Shown here: positions 1 through 12,200 of the stretch, in pieces
Layout of the letters: each line of letters opens with the position of its first letter
Position numbering within the stretch: the stretch's first letter is position 1
Assembly: GCF_029227915.1 (NCBI RefSeq)
Contig: NC_079879.1
Location: 29,270,501 to 29,334,500, forward strand
Length of the DNA: 64,000 bases
Reading direction: 5' to 3'
Source: Hydractinia symbiolongicarpus
Taxonomy: Eukaryota; Cnidaria; Hydrozoa; Anthoathecata; Hydractiniidae
Program-made: the position numbers and the translations under genes
Notes under the pieces: generated by a model
What the model saw: only the letters and a program-made list of their open reading frames with translations
The model's database searches: none
Told to the model about the DNA's origin: nothing

Positions 1-3000
1 GAGTCCGGGATTTACGGGAAATCGCGGGTTTTTGTTTGCCGGCGATTAAACATCTTTTATTCAGCGTTTCATCAAAAATGAAAACATTTTTAAAAACTAC
101 AAGTCTCATGGGCTTTAGTGGTGAAATAATAATTTAAAAAATCGTTTGGGAAATGAGTTTACTCCCTGGGTACTTTCTTTGTATACTTTTGAGTATACGG
201 GCCGAGTCCGGGATTTACGGGAGATCGCAGGTTTTCGTTTGCCGGCGATTAAACTTCTTTTATTCAGCGTCTCATCAAAAATGAAAACATTTTTGAAAAC
301 TACAAGTCTCATGCGTTTTAGTGGTGAAAAAATAATTTAAAAAATCGTTCGGGAAATGCGTTTACTCACAAGGTTCTTTCTTTGTATACATTCGACTATA
401 CGGGCCAAGCCCGGGATTTACAAGAAATCGCGGGTTTTCGTTTGCCGGCGATTAAACCACTTTCATTAAGCGTCTCATCAAAAATGAAAACATTTCTGAA
501 AACTACAAGTCTCATGCGTTTTAGTGGTGAAAAAATAATTTAAAAAATCGTTCGGGAAATGAGTTTACACCCCGGGTACTTTCTTTGTATACTTTTGACT
601 ATACGGGCCAAGTCCGGGATTTACGGGAAGTCGCGGGATTTCGTTTGCCGGCGATTAAACTTCTTTTATTCAGCGTCTCATCAAAAATGAAGACATTTTT
701 AAAAACAACAAGTCTCATGGGCTTTAGTGGTGAAATAATAATTTGAAAAATCGTTCGGGAAATCAGTTTACACCCCGGGTACTTTCTTTGTATACTTTTG
801 ACTATACTGGCCGAGTCCGGGATTTACGGGAAATCGCAGGTTTTCGTTTGCCGGCGATTAAACTTCATTTATTCAGCGTCTCATCAAAAATGAAAACATT
901 TTTGAAAACTACAAGTCTCATGCGTTTTAGTGGTGAAAAAATAATTTAAAAAATCATTCGGTAAATGAGTTTACACTCTGGGTACTTTCTTTGTATACTT
1001 TTGACTATACGGGCCGAGTCCAGGATTTACGGGAAATCGCAGGTTTTCGATTGCCGGCGATTAAACTTCTTTTATTCAGCGTCTGATCAAAAATAAAAAT
1101 ATTTTTGAAAACAACAAGTCTCATGCGTTTTAGTGGTGAAAAAATAATTTAAAAAATCGTTCGGGAAATGAGTTTACTCCCTGGGTACTTTCTTTGTATA
1201 CTTTTGACTATGCGGGCCGAGTCCGGGATTTACGGGAAATCGCGGGTTTTCGTTTGCTGGCGATTAAACCACTTTCATTAAGCGTCTCATCAAAAATGAA
1301 AACATTTCTGAAAACTACAAGTCTCATGCGTTTTAGTGGTGAAAAAATAATTTAAAAATTCGTTCGGGAAATGAGTTTACTCACTGGGTACTTTCCTTGT
1401 ATACTTTTAACTATACGGGCCGAGTCCGGGATTTACGGGAAATCGCGGGTTTTCGTTTGCCGGCGATTAAACATCTTTTATTCAGCGTTTCATCAAAAAT
1501 GAAAACATTTTTAAAAACTACAAGTCTCATGGGCTTTAGTGGTGAAATAATAATTTAAAAAATCGTTTGGGAAATGAGTTTACTCCCTGGGTACTTTCTT
1601 TGTATACTTTTGAGCATACGGGCCGAGTCCGGGATTTACGGGAGATCGCAGGTTTTCGTTTGCCGGCGATTAAACTTCTTTTATTCAGCGTCTCATCAAA
1701 AATGAAAACATTTTTGAAAACTACAAGTCTCATGCGTTTTAGTGGTGAAAAAATAATTTAAAAAATCGTTCGGGAAATGCGTTTACACCCTGGGTACTTT
1801 CTTTGTATACTTTTGAGTATACGGGCCGAGTCCGGGATTTACGGGAAATCGCAGGTTTTCGTTTGCCGGCGATTAAACTTCTTTTATTCAGCGTCTCATC
1901 AAAAATGAAAACATTTTTGAAAACTACAAGTCTCATGCGTTTTAGTGGTGAAAAGATAATTTAAAAAATCGTTTTGGAAATGGGTTTACTCACAGGGTAC
2001 TTTCTTTGTATACATTCGACTATACGGGCCAAGCCCGGGATTTAAGGGAAATCGCGGGTTTTCGTTTGCCGGCGATTAAACCACTTTCATTAAGCGTCTC
2101 ATCAAAAATAAAAACATTTCTGAAAACTACAAGTCTCATGCGTTTTAGTGGTGAAAAAATAATTTAAAAAATCGTTCGGGAAATGCGTTTACACCCTGGG
2201 TACTTTCTTTGTATACTTTTGAGTATACGGGCCGAGTCCGGGATTTACGGGAAATCGCAGGTTTTCGTTTGCCGGCGATTAAACTTCTTTTATTCAGCGT
2301 CTCATCAAAAATGAAAACATTTTTGAAAACTACAAGTCTCATGCGTTTTAGTGGTGAAAAAATAATTTAAAAAATCGTTCGGGAAATGAGTTTACTCCCT
2401 GGGTACTTACTTTGTATACTTTTGACTATGCGGGCCGAGTCCGGGATTTACGGGAAATCGCGGGTTTTCGTTTGCCGGCGATTAAACCACTTTCATTAAG
2501 CGTCTCATCAAAAATGAAAACATTTCTGAAAACTACAAGTCTCATGCGTTTTAGTGGTGAAAAAATAATTTAAAAATTCGTTCGGGAAATGAGTTTACTC
2601 ACTGGGTACTTTCCTTGTATACTTTTAACTATACGGGCCGAGTCCGGGATTTACGGGAAATCGCGGGTTTTTGTTTGCCGGCGATTAAACATCTTTTATT
2701 CAGCGTCTCATCAAAAATGAAAACATTTTTGAAAACTACAAGTCTCATGCGTTTTAGTGGTGAAAAGATAATTTAAAAAATCGTTTTGGAAATGGGTTTA
2801 CTCACAGGGTACTTTCTTTGTATACATTCGACTATACGGGCCCAGCCCGGGATTTACGGGAAATCGCGGGTTTTCGTTTGCCGGCGATTAAACCACTTTC
2901 ATTAAGCGTCTCATCAAAAATGAAAACATTTCTGAAAACTACAAGTCTCATGCGTTTTAGTGGTGAAAAAATAATTTAAAAATTCGTTCGGAAAATGAGT

Positions 3001-3150
3001 TTACTCACTGGGTACTTTCCTTGTATACATTTAACTATACGGGCCGAGTCCGGGATTTACGGGAAATCGCGGGTTTTTGTTTGCCGGCGATTAAACATCT
3101 TTTATTCAGCGTTTCATCAAAAATGAAAACATTTTTAAAAACTACAAGTC
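1..3150 (+). repeat. Mixed monomers with partial 7-mer repeat
   Basis: Both main monomer families are interleaved here. Bases 1 to about 375 match 1422 to about 1796 at an offset of 1421 bp (7 x 203), then diverge (TTTACTCACAAGG at 363 against TTTACACCCTGGG at 1783). Monomers with the TATACATTCGACTATAC centre and CCAAGCCCGGG alternate with monomers carrying the TATACTTTTGA centre and CCGAGTCCGGG. No full higher-order unit is complete before about 2150, and there is no gene. Confidence 0.75.
146..348 (+). repeat. Example monomer with GTATAC dyad and GCCGGC palindrome
   Basis: This is a typical 203-bp monomer chosen as a reference for the array. At 181-198 it reads GTATACTTTTGAGTATAC, a perfect 6-bp inverted repeat around a 6-nt centre. 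Most other monomers read GTATACTTTTGACTATAC or GTATACATTCGACTATAC, which keep a 5-bp stem. At 241-246 lies the palindrome GCCGGC. GTCTCAT occurs twice in the monomer, 37 bp apart. Runs of A and T 4-6 bp long are clustered in the second half and could bend DNA, which is inference only. The monomer length is close to a nucleosome plus linker, as is common for satellites. Confidence 0.85.
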
Positions 3151-4798
3151 TCATGGGCTTTAGTGGTGAAATAATAATTTAAAAAATCGTTTGGGAAATG
3201 AGTTTACTCCCTGGGTACTTTCTTTGTATACTTTTGAGTATACGGGCCGAGTCCGGGATTTACGGGAGATCGCAGGTTTTCGTTTGCCGGCGATTAAACT
3301 TCTTTTATTCAGCGTCTCATCAAAAATGAAAACATTTTTGAAAACTACAAGTCTCATGCGTTTTAGTGGTGAAAAAATAATTTAAAAAATCGTTCGGGAA
3401 ATGCGTTTACACCCTGGGTACTTTCTTTGTATACTTTTGAGTATACGGGCCGAGTCCGGGATTTACGGGAAATCGCAGGTTTTCGTTTGCCGGCGATTAA
3501 ACTTCTTTTATTCAGCGTCTCATCAAAAATGAAAACATTTTTGAAAACTACAAGTCTCATGCGTTTTAGTGGTGAAAAAATAATTTAAAAAATCGTTCGG
3601 GAAATGAGTTTACTCCCTGGGTACTTACTTTGTATACTTTTGACTATGCGGGCCGAGTCCGGGATTTACGGGAAATCGCGGGTTTTCGTTTGCCGGCGAT
3701 TAAACCACTTTCATTAAGCGTCTCATCAAGAATGAAAACATTTCTGAAAACTACAAGTCTCATGCGTTTTAGTGGTGAAAAAATAATTTAAAAATTCGTT
3801 CGGGAAATGAGTTTACTCACTGGGTACTTTCCTTGTATACTTTTAACTATACGGGCCGAGTCCGGGATTTACGGGAAATCGCGGGTTTTTGTTTGCCGGC
3901 GATTAAACATCTTTTATTCAGCGTCTCATCAAAAATGAAAACATTTTTGAAAACTACAAGTCTCATGCGTTTTAGTGGTGAAAAGATAATTTAAAAAATC
4001 GTTTTGGAAATGGGTTTACTCACAGGGTACTTTCTTTGTATACATTCGACTATACGGGCCCAGCCCGGGATTTACGGGAAATCGCGGGTTTTCGTTTGCC
4101 GGCGATTAAACCACTTTCATTAAGCGTCTCATCAAAAATGAAAACATTTCTGAAAACTACAAGTCTCATGCGTTTTAGTGGTGAAAAAATAATTTAAAAA
4201 TTCGTTCGGAAAATGAGTTTACTCACTGGGTACTTTCCTTGTATACATTTAACTATACGGGCCGAGTCCGGGATTTACGGGAAATCGCGGGTTTTTGTTT
4301 GCCGGCGATTAAACATCTTTTATTCAGCGTTTCATCAAAAATGAAAACATTTTTAAAAACTACAAGTCTCATGGGCTTTAGTGGTGAAATAATAATTTAA
4401 AAAATCGTTTGGGAAATGAGTTTACTCCCTGGGTACTTTCTTTGTATACTTTTGAGTATACGGGCCGAGTCCGGGATTTACGGGAGATCGCAGGTTTTCG
4501 TTTGCCGGCGATTAAACTTCTTTTATTCAGCGTCTCATCAAAAATGAAAACATTTTTGAAAACTACAAGTCTCATGCGTTTTAGTGGTGAAAAAATAATT
4601 TAAAAAATCGTTCGGGAAATGCGTTTACACCCTGGGTACTTTCTTTGTATACTTTTGAGTATACGGGCCGAGTCCGGGATTTACGGGAAATCGCAGGTTT
4701 TCGTTTGCCGGCGATTAAACTTCTTTTATTCAGCGTCTCATCAAAAATGAAAACATTTTTGAAAACTACAAGTTTCATGCGTTTTAGTGGTGAAAAGA
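2150..4798 (+). repeat. 6-mer higher-order repeat, 1218-bp offset
   Basis: Positions from about 2150 to 3580 match 3368 to 4798 at an offset of 1218 bp (6 x 203). Shared rare variants include CTGGGTACTTACTTTG (2400 and 3618), GGGCCCAGCCCGGG (near 2838 and 4056) and TTCGGAAAATGAG (near 2986 and 4204). The copies differ at a few sites, for example CATCAAAAATG near 2509 against CATCAAGAATG near 3727. The repeat overlaps the 9-mer unit that follows, so the duplications are nested. Confidence 0.82.
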
Positions 4799-6985
4799 TA
4801 ATTTAAAAAATCGTTTTGGAAATGGGTTTACTCACAGGGTACTTTCTTTGTATACATTCGACTATACGGGCCAAGCCCGGGATTTACGGGAAATCGCGGG
4901 TTTTCGTTTGCCGGCGATTAAACCACTTTCATTAAGCGTCTCATCAAAAATGAAAACATTTCTGAAAACTACAAGTCTCATGCGTTTTAGTGGTGAAATA
5001 ATAATTTAAAAAATCGTTTGGGAAATGAGTTTACTCCCTGGGTACTTTCTTTGTATACTTTTGAGTATACGGGCCGAGTCCGGGATTTACGGGAGATCGC
5101 AGGTTTTCGTTTGCCGGCGATTAAACTTCTTTTATTCAGCGTCTCATCAAAAATGAAAACATTTTTGAAAACTACAAGTCTCATGCGTTTTAGTGGTGAA
5201 AAAATAATTTAAAAAATCGTTCGGGAAATGCGTTTACACCCTGGGTACTTTCTTTGTATACTTTTGAGTATACGGGCCGAGTCCGGGATTTACGGGAAAT
5301 CGCAGGTTTTCGTTTGCCGGCGATTAAACTTCTTTTATTCAGCGTCTCATCAAAAATGAAAACATTTTTGAAAACTACAAGTCTCATGCGTTTTAGTGGT
5401 GAAAAAATAATTTAAAAAATCGTTCGGGAAATGAGTTTACTCCCTGGGTACTTACTTTGTATACTTTTGACTATGCGGGCCGAGTCCGGGATTTACGGGA
5501 AATCGCGGGTTTTCGTTTGCCGGCGATTAAACCACTTTCATTAAGCGTCTCATCAAGAATGAAAACATTTCTGAAAACTACAAGTCTCATGCGTTTTAGT
5601 GGTGAAAAAATAATTTAAAAATTCGTTCGGGAAATGAGTTTACTCACTGGGTACTTTCCTTGTATACTTTTAACTATACGGGCCGAGTCCGGGATTTACG
5701 GGAAATCGCGGGTTTTTGTTTGCCGGCGATTAAACATCTTTTATTCAGCGTCTCATCAAAAATGAAAACATTTTTGAAAACTACAAGTCTCATGCGTTTT
5801 AGTGGTGAAAAGATAATTTAAAAAATCGTTTTGGAAATGGGTTTACTCACAGGGTACTTTCTTTGTATACATTCGACTATACGGGCCCAGCCCGGGATTT
5901 ACGGGAAATCGCGGGTTTTCGTTTGCCGGCGATTAAACCACTTTCATTAAGCGTCTCATCAAAAATGAAAACATTTCTGAAAACTACAAGTCTCATGCGT
6001 TTTAGTGGTGAAAAAATAATTTAAAAATTCGTTCGGAAAATGAGTTTACTCACTGGGTACTTTCCTTGTATACATTTAACTATACGGGCCGAGTCCGGGA
6101 TTTACGGGAAATCGCGGGTTTTTGTTTGCCGGCGATTAAACATCTTTTATTCAGCGTTTCATCAAAAATGAAAACATTTTTAAAAACTACAAGTCTCATG
6201 GGCTTTAGTGGTGAAATAATAATTTAAAAAATCGTTTGGGAAATGAGTTTACTCCCTGGGTACTTTCTTTGTATACTTTTGAGTATACGGGCCGAGTCCG
6301 GGATTTACGGGAGATCGCAGGTTTTCGTTTGCCGGCGATTAAACTTCTTTTATTCAGCGTCTCATCAAAAATGAAAACATTTTTGAAAACTACAAGTCTC
6401 ATGCGTTTTAGTGGTGAAAAAATAATTTAAAAAATCGTTCGGGAAATGCGTTTACACCCTGGGTACTTTCTTTGTATACTTTTGAGTATACGGGCCGAGT
6501 CCGGGATTTACGGGAAATCGCAGGTTTTCGTTTGCCGGCGATTAAACTTCTTTTATTCAGCGTCTCATCAAAAATGAAAACATTTTTGAAAACTACAAGT
6601 TTCATGCGTTTTAGTGGTGAAAAGATAATTTAAAAAATCGTTTTGGAAATGGGTTTACTCACAGGGTACTTTCTTTGTATACATTCGACTATACGGGCCA
6701 AGCCCGGGATTTACGGGAAATCGCGGGTTTTCGTTTGCCGGCGATTAAACCACTTTCATTAAGCGTCTCATCAAAAATGAAAACATTTCTGAAAACTACA
6801 AGTCTCATGCGTTTTAGTGGTGAAATAATAATTTAAAAAATCGTTTGGGAAATGAGTTTACTCCCTGGGTACTTTCTTTGTATACTTTTGAGTATACGGG
6901 CCGAGTCCGGGATTTACGGGAGATCGCAGGTTTTCGTTTGCCGGCGATTAAACTTCTTTTATTCAGCGTCTCATCAAAAATGAAA
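3158..6985 (+). repeat. 9-mer higher-order repeat, 1827-bp unit, two copies plus partial third
   Basis: Unit 1 is about 3160-4986, unit 2 about 4987-6813, and a third begins at 6814 but leaves the pattern near 6985. The offset is 1827 bp (9 x 203). The rare variant CATCAAGAATG occurs at about 3727 and 5554, and CAAGTTTCATGCG (T instead of C) at about 4770 and 6597. The unit is itself a 6-mer plus a 3-mer, since the 1218-bp repeat is contained in it. Confidence 0.85.
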
Positions 6986-9272
6986 ACATTTTTAAAAACA
7001 ACAAGTCTCATGGGCTTTAGTGGTGAAATAATAATTTGAAAAATCGTTCGGGAAATGAGTTTACACCCCGGGTACTTTCTTTGTATACTTTTGACTATAC
7101 TGGCCGAGTCCGGGATTTACGGGAAATCGCAGGTTTTCGTTTGCCGGCGATTAAACTTCATTTATTAAGCGTCTCATCAAAAATGAAAACATTTTTGAAA
7201 ACTACAAGTCTCATGCGTTTTAGTGGTGAAAAAATAATTTAAAAAATCGTTCGGGAAATGCGTTTACACCCTGGGTACTTTCTTTGTATACTTTTGAGTA
7301 TACGGGCCGAGTCCGGGATTTACGGGAAATCGCAGGTTTTCGTTTGCCGGCGATTAAACTTCTTTTATTCAGCGTCTCATCAAAAATGAAAACATTTTTG
7401 AAAACTACAAGTCTCATGCGTTTTAGTGGTGAAAAAATAATTTAAAAAATCGTTCGGGAAATGAGTTTACTCCCTGGGTACTTACTTTGTATACTTTTGA
7501 CTATGCGGGCCGAGTCCGGGATTTACGGGAAATCGCGGGTTTTCGTTTGCCGGCGATTAAACCACTTTCATTAAGCGTCTCATCAAAAATGAAAACATTT
7601 CTGAAAACTACAAGTCTCATGCGTTTTAGTGGTGAAAAAATAATTTAAAAATTCGTTCGGGAAATGAGTTTACTCACTGGGTACTTTCCTTGTATACTTT
7701 TAACTATACGGGCCGAGTCCGGGATTTACGGGAAATCGCGGGTTTTTGTTTGCCGGCGATTAAACATCTTTTATTCAGCGTCTCATCAAAAATGAAAACA
7801 TTTTTGAAAACTACAAGTCTCATGCGTTTTAGTGGTGAAAAGATAATTTAAAAAATCGTTTTGGAAATGGGTTTACTCACAGGGTACTTTCTTTGTATAC
7901 ATTCGACTATACGGGCCCAGCACGGGATTTACGGGAAATCGCGGGTTTTCGTTTGCCGGCGATTAAACCACTTTCATTAAGCGTCTCATCAAAAATGAAA
8001 ACATTTCTGAAAACTACAAGTCTCATGCGTTTTAGTGGTGAAAGAATAATTTAAAAATTCGTTCGGAAAATGAGTTTACTCACTGGGTACTTTCCTTGTA
8101 TACATTTAACTATACGGGCCGAGTCCGGGATTTACGGGAAATCGCGGGTTTTTGTTTGCCGGCGATTAAACATCTTTTATTCAGCGTTTCATCAAAAATG
8201 AAAACATTTTTAAAAACTACAAGTCTCATGGGCTTTAGTGGTGAAATAATAATTTAAAAAATCGTTTGGGAAATGAGTTTACTCCCTGGGTACTTTCTTT
8301 GTATACTTTTGAGTATACGGGCTGAGTCCGGGATTTACGGGAGATCGCAGGTTTTCGTTTGCCGGCGATTAAACTTCTTTTATTCAGCGTCTCATCAAAA
8401 ATGAAAACATTTTTGAAAACTACAAGTCTCATGCGTTTTAGTGGTGAAAAAATAATTTAAAAAATCGTTCGGGAAATGCGTTTACACCCTGGGTACTTTC
8501 TTTGTATACTTTTGAGTATACGGGCCGAGTCCGGGATTTACGGGAAATCGCAGGTTTTCGTTTGCCGGCGATTAAACTTCTTTTATTCAGCGTCTCATCA
8601 AAAATGAAAACATTTTTGAAAACTACAAGTTTCATGCGTTTTAGTGGTGAAAAGATAATTTAAAAAATCGTTTTGGAAATGGGTTTACTCACAGGGTACT
8701 TTCTTTGTATACATTCGACTATACGGGCCAAGCCCGGGATTTACGGGAAATCGCGGGTTTTCGTTTGCCGGCGATTAAACCACTTTCATTAAGCGTCTCA
8801 TCAAAAATGAAAACATTTCTGAAAACTACAAGTCTCATGCGTTTTAGTGGTGAAATAATAATTTAAAAAATCGTTTGGGAAATGAGTTTACTCCCTGGGT
8901 ACTTTCTTTGTATACTTTTGAGTATACGGGCCGAGTCCGGGATTTACGGGAGATCGCAGGTTTTCGTTTGCCGGCGATTAAACTTCTTTTATTCAGCGTC
9001 TCATCAAAAATGAAAACATTTTTAAAAACAACAAGTCTCATGGGCTTTAGTGGTGAAATAATAATTTGAAAAATCGTTCGGGAAATGAGTTTACACCCCG
9101 GGTACTTTCTTTGTATACTTTTGACTATACTGGCCGAGTCCGGGATTTACGGGAAATCGCAGGTTTTCGTTTGCCGGCGATTAAACTTCATTTATTCAGC
9201 GTCTCATCAAAAATGAAAACATTTTTGAAAACTACAAGTCTCATGCGTTTTAGTGGTGAAAAAATAATTTAA
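5170..9272 (+). repeat. 10-mer higher-order repeat, 2030-bp offset
   Basis: Positions from about 5170 to 7242 match about 7200 to 9272 at an offset of 2030 bp (10 x 203). Relative to the preceding 9-mer, the unit gained one monomer near 7000-7240; that monomer carries AATTTGAAAAATCG at its start and CTTCATTTATT in the centre, and recurs near 9030-9270. Small differences exist, such as ATTAAGCG near 7165 against ATTCAGCG near 9195. Confidence 0.78.
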
Positions 9273-12200
9273 AAAATCGTTCGGGAATTGGGTTTACTCC
9301 CTGGGTACTTTCTTTGTATACTTTTGACTATACGGGCCGAGTCCGGGATTTACGGGAAGTCGCGGGTTTTCGTTTGCCGGCGATTAAACTTCTTTTATTC
9401 AGCGTCTCATCAAAAATGAAAACATTTTTGAAAACTACAAGTCTCATGCGTTTTAGTGGTGAAAAAATAATTTAAAAAATCGTTCGGGAAATGCGTTTAC
9501 ACCCTGGGTACTTTCTTTGTATACTTTTGAGTATACGGGCCGAGTCCGGGATTTACGGGAAATCGCAGGTTTTCGTTTGCCGGCGATTAAACTTCTTTTA
9601 TTCAGCGTCTCATCAAAAATGAAAACATTTTTGAAAACTACAAGTCTCATGCGTTTTAGTGGTGAAAAGATAATTTAAAAAATCGTTTGGAAATGGGTTT
9701 ACTCACAGGGTACTTTCTTTGTATACATTCGACTATACGGGCCAAGCCCGGGATTTACAGGAAATCGCGGGTTTTCGTTTGCCGGCGATTAAACCACTTT
9801 CATTAAGCGTCTCATCAAAAATAAAAACATTTCTGAAAACTACAAGTCTCATGCGTTTTAGTGGTGAAATAATAATTTAAAAAATCGTTTGGGAAATGAG
9901 TTTACTCCCTGGGTACTTTCTTTGTATACTTTTGAGTATACGGGCCGAGTCCGGGATTTACGGGAGATCGCAGGTTTTCGTTTGCCGGCGATTAAACTTC
10001 TTTTATTCAGCGTCTCATCAAAAATGAAAACATTTTTGAAAACTACAAGTCTCATGCGTTTTAGTGGTGAAAAAATAATTTAAAAAATCGTTCGGGAAAT
10101 GCGTTTACACCCTGGGTACTTTCTTTGTATACTTTTGAGTATACGGGCCGAGTCCGGGATTTACGGGAAATCGCAGGTTTTCGTTTGCCGGCGATTAAAC
10201 TTCTTTTATTCAGCGTCTCATCAAAAATGAAAACATTTTTGAAAACTACAAGTCTCATGCGTTTTAGTGGTGAAAAAATAATTTAAAAAATCGTTCGGGA
10301 AATGAGTTTACTCCCTGGGTACTTACTTTGTATACTTTTGACTATGCGGGCCGAGTCCGGGATTTACGGGAAATCGCGGGTTTTCGTTTGCCGGCGATTA
10401 AACCACTTTCATTAAGCGTCTCATCAAAAATGAAAACATTTCTGAAAACTACAAGTCTCATGCGTTTTAGTGGTGAAAAAATAATTTAAAAATTCGTTCG
10501 GGAAATGAGTTTACTCACTGGGTACTTTCCTTGTATACTTTTAACTATACGGGCCGAGTCCGGGATTTACGGGAAATCGCGGGTTTTTGTTTGCCGGCGA
10601 TTAAACATCTTTTATTCAGCGTTTCATCAAAAATGAAAACATTTTTAAAAACTACAAGTCTCATGGGCTTTAGTGGTGAAATAATAATTTAAAAAATCGT
10701 TTGGGAAATGAGTTTACTCCCTGGGTACTTTCTTTGTATACTTTTGAGTATACGGGCCGAGTCCGGGATTTACGGGAGATCGCAGGTTTTCGTTTGCCGG
10801 CGATTAAACTTCTTTTATTCAGCGTCTCATCAAAAATGAAAACATTTTTGAAAACTACAAGTCTCATGCGTTTTAGTGGTGAAAAAATAATTTAAAAAAT
10901 CGTTCGGGAAATGCGTTTACACCCTGGGTACTTTCTTTGTATACTTTTGAGTATACGGGCCGAGTCCGGGATTTACGGGAAATCGCAGGTTTTCGTTTGC
11001 CCGCGATTAAACTTCTTTTATTCAGCGTCTCATCAAAAATGAAAACATTTTTGAAAACTACAAGTCTCATGCGTTTTAGTGGTGAAAAGATAATTTAAAA
11101 AATCGTTTTGGAAATGGGTTTACTCACAGGGTACTTTCTTTGTATACATTCGACTATACGGGCCAAGCCCGGGATTTACGGGAAATCGCGGGTTTTCGTT
11201 TGCCGGCGATTAAACCACTTTCATTAAGCGTCTCATCAAAAATGAAAACATTTCTGAAAACTACAAGTCTCATGCGTTTTAGTGGTGAAATAATAATTTA
11301 AAAAATCGTTTGGGAAATGAGTTTACTCCCTGGGTACTTTCTTTGTATACTTTTGAGTATACGGGCCGAGTCCGGGATTTACGGGAGATCGCAGGTTTTC
11401 GTTTGCCGGCGATTAAACTTCTTTTATTCAGCGTCTCATAAAAAATGAAAACATTTTTGAAAACTACAAGTCTCATGCGTTTTAGTGGTGAAAAAATAAT
11501 TTAAAAAATCGTTCGGGAAATGCGTTTACACCCTGGGTACTTTCTTTGTATACTTTTGAGTATACGGGCCGAGTCCGGGATTTACGGGAAATCGCAGGTT
11601 TTCGTTTGCCGGCGATTAAACTTCTTTTATTCAGCGTCTCATCAAAAATGAAAACATTTTTGAAAACTACAAGTCTCATGCGTTTTAGTGGTGAAAAAAT
11701 AATTTAAAAAATCGTTCGGGAAATGAGTTTACTCCCTGGGTACTTTCTTTGTATACTTTTGACTATATGGGCCGAGTCCGGGATTTACGGGAAGTCGCGG
11801 GTTTTCGTTTGCCGGCGATTAAACTTCTTTTATTCAGCGTCTCATCAAAAATGAAAACATTTTTAAAAACTACAAGTCTCATGGCCTTTAGTGGTGAAAT
11901 AATAATTTGAAAAATCGTTCGGGAAATGAGTTTACACCCCGGGTACTTTCTTTGTATACTTTTGACTATACGGGCCGAGTCCGGGATTTACGGGAAATCG
12001 CAGGTTATCGTTTGCCGGCGATTAAACTTCTTTTATTCAGCGTCTCATCAAAAATGAAAGCATTTTTGAAAACTACAAGTCTCATGCGTTTTAGTGGTGA
12101 AAAAATAATTTAAAAAATCGTTCGGGAAATGAGTTTACTCCCTGGGTACTTTCTTTGTATACTTTTGACTATACGGGCCGAGTCTGGGATTTACGGGAAG

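Noticed and set aside
115-312. Minus-strand 65-codon frame with ATG start, repeated dozens of times
   Set aside because: It is one frame of the satellite monomer copied with it. There is no recognisable domain, no upstream signal, and an overlapping open frame on the other strand.
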